Origin: Cellulomonas humilata
GTDB lineage: Bacteria; Actinomycetota; Actinomycetes; Actinomycetales; Cellulomonadaceae
Assembly (NCBI RefSeq): GCF_013359775.1
Contig: NZ_JABMCI010000062.1
Coordinates: 159,154 to 223,153, forward strand
Direction of reading: 5' to 3'
Length of the DNA: 64,000 bases
Below are positions 1 through 7,809 of the stretch, one piece after another. How positions within the stretch are numbered: the stretch's first letter is position 1; every line of letters starts with the position of its first letter. Made by a program: the position numbers and the translations under genes. The notes below the pieces were generated by a model that was given only the letters and a program-made list of their open reading frames with translations, was not told the DNA's origin and searched no databases.

Positions 1-185
1 TCCTCGCGGACCACCAGCTCCACCTTGGCCAGCACGCGCAGGCCCAGCGGCAGCCAGGAGTAGATGCCGGGTGCGGCGCGGCGGATGTAGCCCGCGCGCA
101 CGAGCAGCCGGTGGCTGGCGACCTCGGCGTCGACCGGGTCCTCACGCAGCGTGCGGAAGAAGAGCTGGGACAGGCGGATGAGCAT
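1..185 (-). CDS. proS: prolyl-tRNA synthetase, N-terminal fragment (partial)
   Basis: This is the first 61 residues of a gene that continues beyond the left edge. The translation starts [17 protein letters not shown] and continues through [14 protein letters not shown]. This is the typical start of bacterial prolyl-tRNA synthetase, which charges tRNA-Pro with proline in the cytoplasm. The ATG at 185 is the obvious start and matches the family N terminus. It is divergent from the Fpg/Nei gene to its right, with about 64 bp between the two starts. The catalytic and editing domains lie outside the window, so only the N-terminal identity can be judged. Confidence 0.85.
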   Translation of the reverse strand, partial: MLIRLSQLFFRTLREDPVDAEVASHRLLVRAGYIRRAAPGIYSWLPLGLRVLAKVELVVRE

Positions 186-249
186 GCACGGAGCCTAGTT
201 GCCCACGATCCATGGGCCGTACGCGTTTCCGTGGGGTTGGATGGTGCAC

Positions 250-1140
250 GTGCCGGAGCTGCCCGAGGTCGAGGCGCTCGCGCAGTTCCTGCGCGGGCGG
301 ATGGTGGACCACGCCGTGACCGAGGTGTCGGTCGGCGCCATCAGCGCGCTGAAGACGTTCCGCCCGGCTCCCGACGCGCTGGTCGGCGGCACGGTCGTGG
401 ACGTGCAGCGGCACGGCAAGTGGCTGGACGTCATGGTCGCCACCCCGACCGGCGAACCGCTGCACCTGATCTGGCACCTCTCGCGCGCCGGCTGGGTGCG
501 CTGGTCCGAGCAGCTGTCGACCAACCCGGTCCGGCCGGGGAAGTCGCCGCTGGCGCTGCGGGTGCGCATCGACGACGGGTCGGGCTTCGACCTGACCGAG
601 GCGGGCACGCGCAAGCGGCTCGCGGTGCACGTGGTCGAGGCTCCGGACGACGTCCCGCAGATCGCGTCGCTCGGCGTCGAGCCGCTGTCCGACGAGTTCA
701 CCGAGGACCGGCTGGCGGAGCTGCTCGCGGCCCGCAACCAGCAGGTCAAGGGGCTGCTGCGCGACCAGGGGACGATCGCGGGCATCGGCAACGCCTACTC
801 GGACGAGATCCTGCTCGCCGCCCGGATGAGCCCGTTCGCGATGACCAGGTCGTTCGACGCCGACCGCACCCGCGTCCTGTGGGAGGCGATCCGCGAGGTC
901 CTCACCGGCGCGGTCGGCTCGGCGTCCGGAAAGCCTGCCGCCGAGCTCAAGGACGCCAAGCGGCGCGGGATGAAGGTGCACGGCCGGACGGGCCAGCCCT
1001 GCCCGGGCTGGAACGACGTCCCGTGCGGCGACACCGTGCACGAGGTGTCCTTCGCGGACTCGTCGCTGCAGTACTGCCCCACGTGCCAGACCGGCGGCAA
1101 GCCGCTGGCCGACCGGCGGATGTCGAGGCTGCTGCGGTAA
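250..1140 (+). CDS. Fpg/Nei family DNA glycosylase/AP lyase
   Basis: Base-excision repair enzyme of 296 aa that removes oxidised bases and nicks the abasic site. The GTG at 250 gives VPELPEVEAL. In this family the initiator is removed to expose the catalytic Pro, followed by the catalytic Glu, so this start is preferred over the ATG at 199 or at 241, which would bury the proline. The C terminus has a four-cysteine zinc finger (CPGW, PCGD, YCPTCQ) ending in ADRRMSRLLR, which carries the usual finger arginine. A long N-terminal beta-sandwich and the helix-two-turn-helix with NQQVKGLLRDQG and GIGNAYSDEIL are visible. Whether it is a true Fpg (MutM) or a Nei-type enzyme cannot be decided from sequence alone. 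Confidence 0.88.
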   Translation: MPELPEVEALAQFLRGRMVDHAVTEVSVGAISALKTFRPAPDALVGGTVVDVQRHGKWLDVMVATPTGEPLHLIWHLSRAGWVRWSEQLSTNPVRPGKSPLALRVRIDDGSGFDLTEAGTRKRLAVHVVEAPDDVPQIASLGVEPLSDEFTEDRLAELLAARNQQVKGLLRDQGTIAGIGNAYSDEILLAARMSPFAMTRSFDADRTRVLWEAIREVLTGAVGSASGKPAAELKDAKRRGMKVHGRTGQPCPGWNDVPCGDTVHEVSFADSSLQYCPTCQTGGKPLADRRMSRLLR

Positions 1141-1144
1141 GCGC

Positions 1145-1228
1145 AGCGCTAGAAGGTCAGCGCTAGAAGGTCAGCGCTAGAAGGTCAGCGCTAGAAGGTC
1201 AGCGCGAGAAGGTCAGCGCTAGAAGAGG
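1145..1228. repeat. 14-bp tandem repeat array between convergent genes
   Basis: The unit AGCGCTAGAAGGTC occurs four times exactly (1145-1200). It then occurs once with a single change (AGCGCGAGAAGGTC, 1201-1214) and once as a 10-base start (1215 onward) that enters the 3' end of the GNAT gene. The array fills the whole space between the Fpg stop (1140) and the GNAT stop (1221). Each unit carries the palindrome AGCGCT. On the minus strand each unit repeats the last codon and stop of the GNAT gene (TTC TAG). It probably arose by slippage of that gene end and may vary in copy number between strains. Confidence 0.9.
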
Positions 1229-2145
1229 ACGGTCGCGTACGTGCCGACCTGCCGGAAGCCCACCGCGCGGTACGCCGCCAGAGCGCGCTCGTTGTAGCTG
1301 TTCACGTACAGCGACACCAGGGGTGCCACCTCGCCGCGGGCGATCTGCACCACGGCGGCCATCCCCGCCTCGGAGAGCCGTTCGCCGCGCCGGTCCGGGG
1401 CCACCCACACGCCCTGCACCTGGGCCACGCCCCCGGCGACCGCGCCGAGCTCGGCCTTGAACACGACGTCCGCCGCGGGTCGGCGTGCCAGCCGCCGGTC
1501 GGAGACGGGGGCCGACGGGTCGATGCGCACGAACGACCGGCCCTGCGCGATCAGGCCGTGGACGCGGGTCTCGTACGGTCCGCCCGGGCCGCTGACCGGC
1601 GAGTAGCCCACCTCCTCGGTGAACATGCGCACGCACGCCGGCAGCACGACGTCGAACTCCTCGGGGCGGGACCGGCGCACCCGTGGGTCGGCCGTCACCA
1701 GCGGGGCGTGCTCGATCACCATCGAGGGCTGGTCGTCGCGGACCTCGCGGGCCGCGGGCCAGAAGTACCGGAGCCGACCCCACAGGCCCAGCACGGCGTC
1801 GGCGGGCCCGACGATCGACGAGCAGCGCCTGCCCTGGACGCGCGCGAGCCCGGCGAAGGCGTCGAGCGCCCGGCTCAGGACGCGCGGGTCCTCCACGGGG
1901 ACGACCGGGACCATGTTCGCGCCGGCGAAGCAGATCGCCAGGAGCTCGCCGTCCTCCTCGTACCCCCACAGGGTTCCTCCGGCGGCCCGCAGGGTCCGTC
2001 CGACAGCCTGCTCGAGCCGCGCCGTCGCCAGCACGGAGCCGACGGCGTCCCGGGCGCAGACGGCCAGGGCGCTCTCGAGGTCGACGTCACCGAGGACCCG
2101 ACCTCCGGCCCGACCATCGAGCAGAGCAGCGCGGCGTTGCACCAT
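1219..2145 (-). CDS. GNAT family N-acetyltransferase (DUF4081-type)
   Basis: Two-part protein of 308 aa. The N-terminal half resembles the actinobacterial DUF4081 region. The C-terminal half is a GNAT acetyltransferase fold with the acetyl-CoA-binding segment WVAPDRRGERLSEAGM and the end SLYVNSYNERALAAYRAVGF. The substrate is unknown. The start is set at ATG 2145 because AGGA lies seven bases upstream. The longer reading frame would run into ispG. Genes of this type follow ispG in many actinobacteria, including mycobacteria, and this context is kept here. Its stop codon lies in the 14-bp repeat array. Confidence 0.8.
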   Translation of the reverse strand: MVQRRAALLDGRAGGRVLGDVDLESALAVCARDAVGSVLATARLEQAVGRTLRAAGGTLWGYEEDGELLAICFAGANMVPVVPVEDPRVLSRALDAFAGLARVQGRRCSSIVGPADAVLGLWGRLRYFWPAAREVRDDQPSMVIEHAPLVTADPRVRRSRPEEFDVVLPACVRMFTEEVGYSPVSGPGGPYETRVHGLIAQGRSFVRIDPSAPVSDRRLARRPAADVVFKAELGAVAGGVAQVQGVWVAPDRRGERLSEAGMAAVVQIARGEVAPLVSLYVNSYNERALAAYRAVGFRQVGTYATVLF

Positions 2146-2224
2146 GGGTAGATCCTGCACCACGGGCGTCCGGTTCACCCGATCTCCGACACGTCGATCG
2201 AGTGAACGTTGGGTGCGGACACCC

Positions 2225-3385
2225 TCAGCCGACGGTGACGACGGGAGCACCGTTGCCCGACTCGACCGGGTCCATGCTCTCCGCGAGGCGCATGGCCTCC
2301 TCGATCAGGGTCTCGACGATCAACGCCTCGGGCACGGTCTTGATGACCTGACCCCTGACGAAGATCTGTCCCTTGCCGTTGCCGGACGCGACGCCCAGGT
2401 CCGCCTCACGGGCCTCGCCGGGTCCGTTGACGACGCACCCCATGACGGCGACGCGCAGCGGCACCTCCATGCCCTCGAGGCCGGCCGTGACGCGCTCGGC
2501 GAGCGAGTACACGTCGACCTGCGCGCGGCCGCACGACGGGCAGGACACGATCTCGAGCTTGCGCGGCCGCAGGTTGAGCGACTGCAGGATCTGGATGCCG
2601 ACCTTGACCTCCTCGACCGGCGGCGCGGACAGGGACACGCGGATGGTGTCGCCGATGCCCTTGCTCAGCAGCGCGCCGAACGCGGTGGCGGACTTGATGG
2701 TGCCCTGGAACGCGGGGCCGGCCTCGGTCACGCCGAGGTGCAGGGGCCAGTCGCCGCGCTCGGAGAGCAGCTCGTAGGCGCGGACCATGATCACGGGGTC
2801 GTTGTGCTTCACCGAGATCTTGAAGTCGCGGAAGCCGTGCTCCTCGAACAGGGACGCCTCCCACACGGCCGACTCGACCAGAGCCTCCGGGGTGGCCTTG
2901 CCGTACTTGGCCAGCAGCCGGGGGTCCAGCGAGCCCGCGTTGACGCCGATCCGGATCGACGTGCCGGCGTCGGTCGCCGCGCGGGCGATCTCCTTGACCT
3001 GGTCGTCGAACTTGCGGATGTTGCCGGGGTTCACGCGGACGGCGGCGCAGCCGGCGTCGATCGCGGCGAACACGTACTTCGGCTGGAAGTGGATGTCGGC
3101 GATCACCGGGATCTGCGACTTGTGCGCGATCGCGGGCAGCGCGTCGGCGTCGTCCTGCGTCGGCACGGCCACGCGCACGATGTCGCAGCCGGCGGCCGTC
3201 AGCTCGGCGATCTGCTGGAGGGTCGAGTTGATGTCCGTCGTCTGCGTGGTGCACATGGACTGGACGCTGACCGGTGCGTCACCGCCGACGTCGATCTTGC
3301 CGACCTTGATCTTGCGGGTCTTGCGCCGGGGTGCCAGGACCAAGGGGGGCGCCTCCGGCATGCCGAGGCTGATCGGGATGCTCAC
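2225..3385 (-). CDS. ispG: 4-hydroxy-3-methylbut-2-en-1-yl diphosphate synthase
   Basis: Iron-sulfur enzyme of the MEP isoprenoid pathway that converts ME-cPP to HMBPP. The 386-aa protein begins [14 protein letters not shown] at GTG 3385, matching the short N terminus of actinobacterial homologues. A longer frame to 3442 adds unlike residues. The family segments [22 protein letters not shown], and the [4Fe-4S] ligands in [11 protein letters not shown] and [11 protein letters not shown] are all present. It lies just downstream of rip1, and the other MEP gene, dxr, is 15 kb away because a catabolic block separates them. Transcription probably continues from rip1 through ispG to the GNAT gene. 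Confidence 0.96.
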   Translation of the reverse strand: MSIPISLGMPEAPPLVLAPRRKTRKIKVGKIDVGGDAPVSVQSMCTTQTTDINSTLQQIAELTAAGCDIVRVAVPTQDDADALPAIAHKSQIPVIADIHFQPKYVFAAIDAGCAAVRVNPGNIRKFDDQVKEIARAATDAGTSIRIGVNAGSLDPRLLAKYGKATPEALVESAVWEASLFEEHGFRDFKISVKHNDPVIMVRAYELLSERGDWPLHLGVTEAGPAFQGTIKSATAFGALLSKGIGDTIRVSLSAPPVEEVKVGIQILQSLNLRPRKLEIVSCPSCGRAQVDVYSLAERVTAGLEGMEVPLRVAVMGCVVNGPGEAREADLGVASGNGKGQIFVRGQVIKTVPEALIVETLIEEAMRLAESMDPVESGNGAPVVTVG

Positions 3386-3467
3386 CTGGCCATCATCGCA
3401 CCCGGCTGGTCCCGCGCCTGCTCCACAGGGGCCGGTGTGCACGAGATCACCCCGGGGCCCCCACGGA

Positions 3468-4778
3468 TCAGATCTGCACCGGGTTGACGATGTCGGCGTA
3501 GATCAGCAGCAGACCCACGGCGCCGAGCAGGATGAACACCGAGTACGCCAGCGGGACCAGCTTGGCCGAGTCGAACGGGCCGGGCCGGGGCAGTCCGCGC
3601 ACCCGTGCGACCTGGCGCCGGGCGCCCTCCCACAGGGCCGCCACGACGTGGCCGCCGTCGAGCGGCGGGAGCGGGATCAGGTTGAAGACGAACAGGGCGA
3701 TGTTGAGCGCGGCGAGCATCTGGAGCAGCGAGGCCGCCTTGAGCTGCCAGTCGATGCCGTCGGTCGTGGCGATCTCCCCCGCGAACCGCCCGATGCCGAC
3801 CACGCCGATGATGCTGGTCTCGTCCCGGGGCGTGTCGTTGACCTGCGACTGGACCAGGTCCACGACGCGGCTGGGCAGCGTGGCGACGACCGTGATCGTC
3901 TGCCAGGTGGTGTCGGCGACGGCCGCGGGCACGCTCAGCGGGGACTGCCGGACCATCTCCCGCGACGGGGTGATGCCCAGGAAGCCGACCGGCTCGGTCA
4001 CCGCGTCGCCGGCGGCGTCGAGGACCGGCTCGTCGAACTCGTCATAGACCGGCCGCTCCGCGACGATCGGCGTGATGGTGAGGTCGACGAGCTCGCCGTC
4101 GCGCTCGACGACGACAGGGACTGCCTCCTCGCCGGTGCTGCGGATCAGGCCGGAGAGCTGGTCCCAGGACGTGATCTCGGTGCCGGCGAAGGACACGACC
4201 GTGTCCCCGGGCTCGATGCCGGCGGCGGCGGCCGGTGCGGCGTCGTCGGACGACGTGCAGGTCTGGGACGCGGGCGCGTCGGCCGGCAGGACGCACTGCG
4301 AGACCCCGGCGAGGTGCGGGGTGAACGTGGGCAGGCCGAAGCCGAGGAGCACGACCGCCATGAGCACGACCGCGATGACCAGGTTCATCACCGGGCCGCC
4401 GAGCATGACGACCAGCTTCTTGGGGGTCGACAGGTGGTAGAACGCGCGGTCGTCCTGGCCGGGCAGGATCTCCTCGGCGCTGGCCTGCCGGGCGTCCTTG
4501 GCCAGCCGGCCGAGCCAGGTGCGGGCGGGCGGGTTGCCGACGGCCGCGTCGGGCGGGTACATGCCCACGAGCCGCACGTAGCCGCCGAGCGGGATCGCCT
4601 TGAGGCCGTACTCGGTCTCCCCCTTGGTACGCGACCACAGGGTGGGTCCGAAGCCGATCATGTAGTGGCTCACGCGCACGCCGAAGCGCTTGGCGGGCAC
4701 CATGTGCCCGATCTCGTGCAGCCCGATGGACAGCAGCAGCACGACGACCACGATGAGCACAGCGACCAGGTACGCCAT
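3468..4778 (-). CDS. rip1: site-2 zinc metalloprotease, M50 family (Rip1/RseP-like)
   Basis: Intramembrane protease of 436 aa that cuts membrane-bound anti-sigma factors and related substrates in regulated intramembrane proteolysis. The zinc site HEIGH is at residues 21-25 in the first membrane helix, and the third ligand region is [12 protein letters not shown] near the C terminus. A central PDZ domain is visible around [16 protein letters not shown]. The start at ATG 4778 has a strong GGAGGGG ribosome-binding site. The position next to ispG matches mycobacterial rip1. The dxr gene that normally sits directly upstream is here displaced to 18296-19453. Confidence 0.93.
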   Translation of the reverse strand: MAYLVAVLIVVVVLLLSIGLHEIGHMVPAKRFGVRVSHYMIGFGPTLWSRTKGETEYGLKAIPLGGYVRLVGMYPPDAAVGNPPARTWLGRLAKDARQASAEEILPGQDDRAFYHLSTPKKLVVMLGGPVMNLVIAVVLMAVVLLGFGLPTFTPHLAGVSQCVLPADAPASQTCTSSDDAAPAAAAGIEPGDTVVSFAGTEITSWDQLSGLIRSTGEEAVPVVVERDGELVDLTITPIVAERPVYDEFDEPVLDAAGDAVTEPVGFLGITPSREMVRQSPLSVPAAVADTTWQTITVVATLPSRVVDLVQSQVNDTPRDETSIIGVVGIGRFAGEIATTDGIDWQLKAASLLQMLAALNIALFVFNLIPLPPLDGGHVVAALWEGARRQVARVRGLPRPGPFDSAKLVPLAYSVFILLGAVGLLLIYADIVNPVQI

Positions 4779-4894
4779 CGACCCCTCCGTCACGAACCTG
4801 CGCGCACGCGGCAGGGCGGGGCCGTCGTCGACCCGCGCGAGGCCATCTTCCCCCGACTCCCTGGGAACCTCCTGCACGCGCGCCCTGACCACCC

Positions 4895-4923
4895 GATCGG
4901 CGGGGTGCGGGGCGCCGCCGATC
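4895..4923. promoter_or_regulatory. inverted repeat in the rip1/gabT divergent promoter region
   Basis: The 206-bp gap between the divergent starts of rip1 (4778) and gabT (4985) contains a perfect 9-bp inverted repeat, GATCGGCGG and CCGCCGATC, separated by 11 bases. It could be an operator for a dimeric regulator or an RNA hairpin in the gabT leader. No clear -35/-10 pair was recognised on either strand. No strong Shine-Dalgarno sequence precedes the gabT ATG. Confidence 0.4.
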
Positions 4924-4984
4924 GGTCGGCGGATTTCGTCGCGCGATGCTTTCCCGAGCACGAGATCGGCACTAGCGTCCCCTC

Positions 4985-6331
4985 ATGACCACCGTTTCCA
5001 CCCCTGCATCCCCCCTCGAGCAGCGCCGCGTCCTGCGCACGACGATCCCGGGTCCGCGCTCGGTCGCCCTGGGCGTGCGGCGTGCAGCGGCTGTCGCGGC
5101 GGGCGTGTCGTCCACGCTCCCCGTCTACGTGGCGCGGGCCTCGGGAGCGGTCATCGAGGACGTCGACGGCAACGTGCTCATCGACCTGGGGTCCGGCATC
5201 GCCGTGACGTCGGTCGGGGCGAGCGCACCCGAGGTGACGGCTGCGGTCGCCGCGCAGGCCGCCGACTTCACGCACACCTGCTTCATGATCAGCCCGTACG
5301 AGGAGTACGTCGCCGTGTGCGAGGGGCTCGCGCGCGTGACACCGGGCAGCCACGACAAGCGGTCGGTGCTGGTCAACTCCGGTGCGGAGGCCGTCGAGAA
5401 CGCGGTGAAGATCGCCCGGCGCGCCACGGGTCGCCCCGCGGTCCTGGTCCTCGACCACGCCTACCACGGGCGCACCAACCTCACGATGGCGATGACCGCA
5501 CGGGCCATGCCCTACAAGACGGGGTTCGGACCGTTCGCCGGCGAGGTCTACCGGGTCCCCGCGTCCTACCCGCTGCGCGACCCGGAGGGCATGACCGGCG
5601 AGCAGGCTGCGCTGCGCGCGATCGACGTCGCCGAGCGCCAGGTGGGCGCGGACCAGGTGGCGGCGCTCGTCGTCGAGCCGATCCTGGGCGAGGGCGGGTT
5701 CGTCGTGCCGGCCCCGGGCTTCCTGTCGACGCTCGCCTCCTGGGCGGCCGACAAGGGCATCGTGCTGGTGGCCGACGAGGTGCAGACCGGGTTCGCCCGG
5801 ACGGGGGCCATGTTCGCGATGGAGCACGAGGGGGTCGTCCCCGACCTGGTCGCCCTGGCCAAGGGCATCGCCGGCGGGCTGCCGCTCGGGGCCGTCACCG
5901 GGCGCGCCGAGCTCCTCGACGCGGTGCACGCCGGCGGCCTCGGAGGCACGTTCGGCGGCAACCCGCTCGCGTGCGCGGCCGCGCTGGCGTCGCTGGAGAT
6001 CTACGAGCGCGACGACCTCGCCGGCGCCGCGCGGGCCATCGAGGCCGCGGTCCTGCCTCGCCTCACCGCGCTCCAGCGGGACGTCCCTGCGATCGCCGAC
6101 GTGCGCGGCCGCGGCGCCATGCTCGCGCTCGAGCTGGTCCGGCCCGGCACGCTCGAGCCCGACAAGGCGGCGGCGCAGCGGGTCGCGGCGGCCTGTGCGG
6201 CACAGGGGGTGCTGGTCCTCACGTGCGGCACCTGGGGGAACGTCCTGCGGCTGCTCCCTCCGCTGGTCATCGGCCACGACCTGCTGGACGAGGCGCTGAC
6301 CGTGCTCGAGGACGCGCTCCGGACCGTCTAG
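4985..6331 (+). CDS. gabT: 4-aminobutyrate--2-oxoglutarate aminotransferase
   Basis: PLP-dependent class III aminotransferase of 448 aa that moves the amino group of GABA to 2-oxoglutarate, giving succinic semialdehyde and glutamate. Visible family features are VNSGAEAVENAVKIARRATG (PLP phosphate site), LDHAYHGRTNLTMAMT, the metal-like loop VADEVQTGFARTG, and the PLP lysine in LVALAKGIAGGLPLGA. Length and order of motifs are normal. It is the first gene of the block inserted between rip1 and dxr, and it would complete the putrescine to GABA route encoded further right. No succinic semialdehyde dehydrogenase was seen in the window. Confidence 0.9.
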   Translation: MTTVSTPASPLEQRRVLRTTIPGPRSVALGVRRAAAVAAGVSSTLPVYVARASGAVIEDVDGNVLIDLGSGIAVTSVGASAPEVTAAVAAQAADFTHTCFMISPYEEYVAVCEGLARVTPGSHDKRSVLVNSGAEAVENAVKIARRATGRPAVLVLDHAYHGRTNLTMAMTARAMPYKTGFGPFAGEVYRVPASYPLRDPEGMTGEQAALRAIDVAERQVGADQVAALVVEPILGEGGFVVPAPGFLSTLASWAADKGIVLVADEVQTGFARTGAMFAMEHEGVVPDLVALAKGIAGGLPLGAVTGRAELLDAVHAGGLGGTFGGNPLACAAALASLEIYERDDLAGAARAIEAAVLPRLTALQRDVPAIADVRGRGAMLALELVRPGTLEPDKAAAQRVAAACAAQGVLVLTCGTWGNVLRLLPPLVIGHDLLDEALTVLEDALRTV

Positions 6332-6448
6332 GTTGCTGCGGGCGGTCGGGACATTCGGCCCTGGACCGGCCCCACACCCCCTCGCTAGAACGGGACCGAG
6401 GGCACCCAGCCCGCCAGTGCGGACGCCCTCGGGACGAGGAGGTCCCCG

Positions 6449-7777
6449 ATGAGTGGGTCGGAGCAGCGGAGGTTCCTGACGGGTCGACACGCGGCGTGGT
6501 GGTCGGTCCTTGTTCTCGTCGTCGCCGGCCTGGGCCTCGGTGTCGCACCCGCGGCCGCCGCAGACGCGGCCGTCTCGTTCACCGTCCAGGCACGCACGTG
6601 GGTCCCGGCAGGCACCGCCTTCTCCGTGTCGGTCACCGCGCGAGACTCCGCGGGCGCGGTCGTGCCCTCGTACCGCGGCACGGTCGCGATCACGAGCGAC
6701 GACCCGCGCGCACCGGTGCTGCCCGCGGCCTACACGTTCACGAGCGCCGACCGCGGGGTCCGCTCGCTGCCCGGGGTGGTCCTCCACACCGCAGGCACGC
6801 GGACGCTCAGCGCGACCGACACGGTCCTGCCGACCCTGACGGGCCGGAGCGCGCCGATCCACGTGTCGCCCGGACCCCTTGCCGCTCTGACCGTCTCGGC
6901 GCCCTACCGGGCCGTCGCGGGGATCGGGTTCTCGGTCTCCGTCACGGCGAAGGACTCCTGGCAGAACCGGGTGGTCTCCTACCGGGGAAGCGTTCGGTTC
7001 GGCAGCGACGACGCACGGGTCCGGTCCCTGCCGTCGCCGTACACGTTCACCAGCGCCGACCAGGGCACCCGCACGTTCCCCGGAGTCACCCTGGTGAGCA
7101 CGGGCACGCACACCGTGACCGCCACAGACGTCGCTCGGCCGAGCGCCACCGGCACGGACGCGGTCGCGGTCGCCAACGCCCAGGCGGGCGTGGAGGGCCA
7201 GGTCCTGTCCGGCCTCGACCCGCTCGCCGGCGCGACGGTCACCGTGTACGACGCGACGACGGGTCAGCCCCTGCGCTCGGCGAAGGCGGACATCGACGGC
7301 TACCGCTACCGGATCACCGGCCTCCCGGCCGGTCCGGTGAAGATCGGCGCGGTCGCCGGAGGCGCGTACCTCCCCGAGTTCGCGAACGACCAGCCGACGT
7401 TCGCGCTCGCGCAGGTGTTCACCTTGGTACCGGGACAGGTACTGACCCAGGGCTGGGGCGAGCCGTTCGGGCCGTACCTCGACCTGGCGTACATGCCCGC
7501 GGGTGTCGAGGGCACCGTCACAGGGACGGCCGAACCCGGAGCCCCGCAGCTCCCGCTCGAGGGCGTGGCGATCGAGGTCCGGAGCAAGACGACCGGCGCG
7601 CTGGCCGGCACCGCATCCACCGACGCAGCGGGGTGGTTCACGGTGGGCGACCTGGTGCCGAACGCCTACGTGGTGACCGGTCACAAGGACGGCTGGAACG
7701 ACTTCACCGTCTTCGTGACCCTGCCGCGAGGCTTCGTGTCAGGGATCGGAGTGGGGATGCTGCCGGCGGGCTCGTGA
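6449..7777 (+). CDS. secreted protein with tandem Ig-like and carboxypeptidase-regulatory-like domains
   Basis: Exported 442-aa protein of unknown function. A signal peptide is clear: basic start, hydrophobic WWSVLVLVVAGLGLGVA, and a likely cut after AAAADA. Two similar Ig-like repeats follow (about residues 40-135 and 145-235). Each has the pattern SYRG, then SDD, YTFTSAD, PGV and ATD. Two smaller beta modules start at AGVEGQV and AGVEGTV, like carboxypeptidase-regulatory or CNA-B folds. There is no LPXTG anchor or C-terminal membrane helix, so it is probably released or loosely wall-bound. The ATG has a strong GAGGAGGT ribosome-binding site. The 117 bp before it (6332-6448) hold nothing else recognised. 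Confidence 0.75.
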   Translation: MSGSEQRRFLTGRHAAWWSVLVLVVAGLGLGVAPAAAADAAVSFTVQARTWVPAGTAFSVSVTARDSAGAVVPSYRGTVAITSDDPRAPVLPAAYTFTSADRGVRSLPGVVLHTAGTRTLSATDTVLPTLTGRSAPIHVSPGPLAALTVSAPYRAVAGIGFSVSVTAKDSWQNRVVSYRGSVRFGSDDARVRSLPSPYTFTSADQGTRTFPGVTLVSTGTHTVTATDVARPSATGTDAVAVANAQAGVEGQVLSGLDPLAGATVTVYDATTGQPLRSAKADIDGYRYRITGLPAGPVKIGAVAGGAYLPEFANDQPTFALAQVFTLVPGQVLTQGWGEPFGPYLDLAYMPAGVEGTVTGTAEPGAPQLPLEGVAIEVRSKTTGALAGTASTDAAGWFTVGDLVPNAYVVTGHKDGWNDFTVFVTLPRGFVSGIGVGMLPAGS

Positions 7778-7809
7778 CCTGACGCGCGCGTCCCGGCTCC
7801 CGGTCAGGT
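7777..7809. terminator. possible bidirectional terminator between convergent genes
   Basis: A 7-bp inverted repeat, ACCTGAC and GTCAGGT with a 19-base GC-rich loop, spans the junction between the secreted-protein stop and the saccharopine-dehydrogenase-family stop. No T-run follows on either strand. It is weak compared with the long hairpins elsewhere in this window. Confidence 0.35.

Noticed and set aside
1145..1228. CRISPR array
   Set aside because: Units are contiguous with no spacers, and no cas genes are present.
3382..3633. Short minus-strand frame ending in ATGATGGCCAGGTGA at the ispG start
   Set aside because: It is out of frame with rip1, has no ribosome-binding site, and the overlap with ispG looks accidental.
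4790..7684. 964-codon open frame on the minus strand opposite gabT and the Ig-like gene
   Set aside because: It is an antisense shadow of GC-rich coding DNA. Its Arg/Gly/His-rich translation has no domain, and the plus-strand genes have clear motifs.
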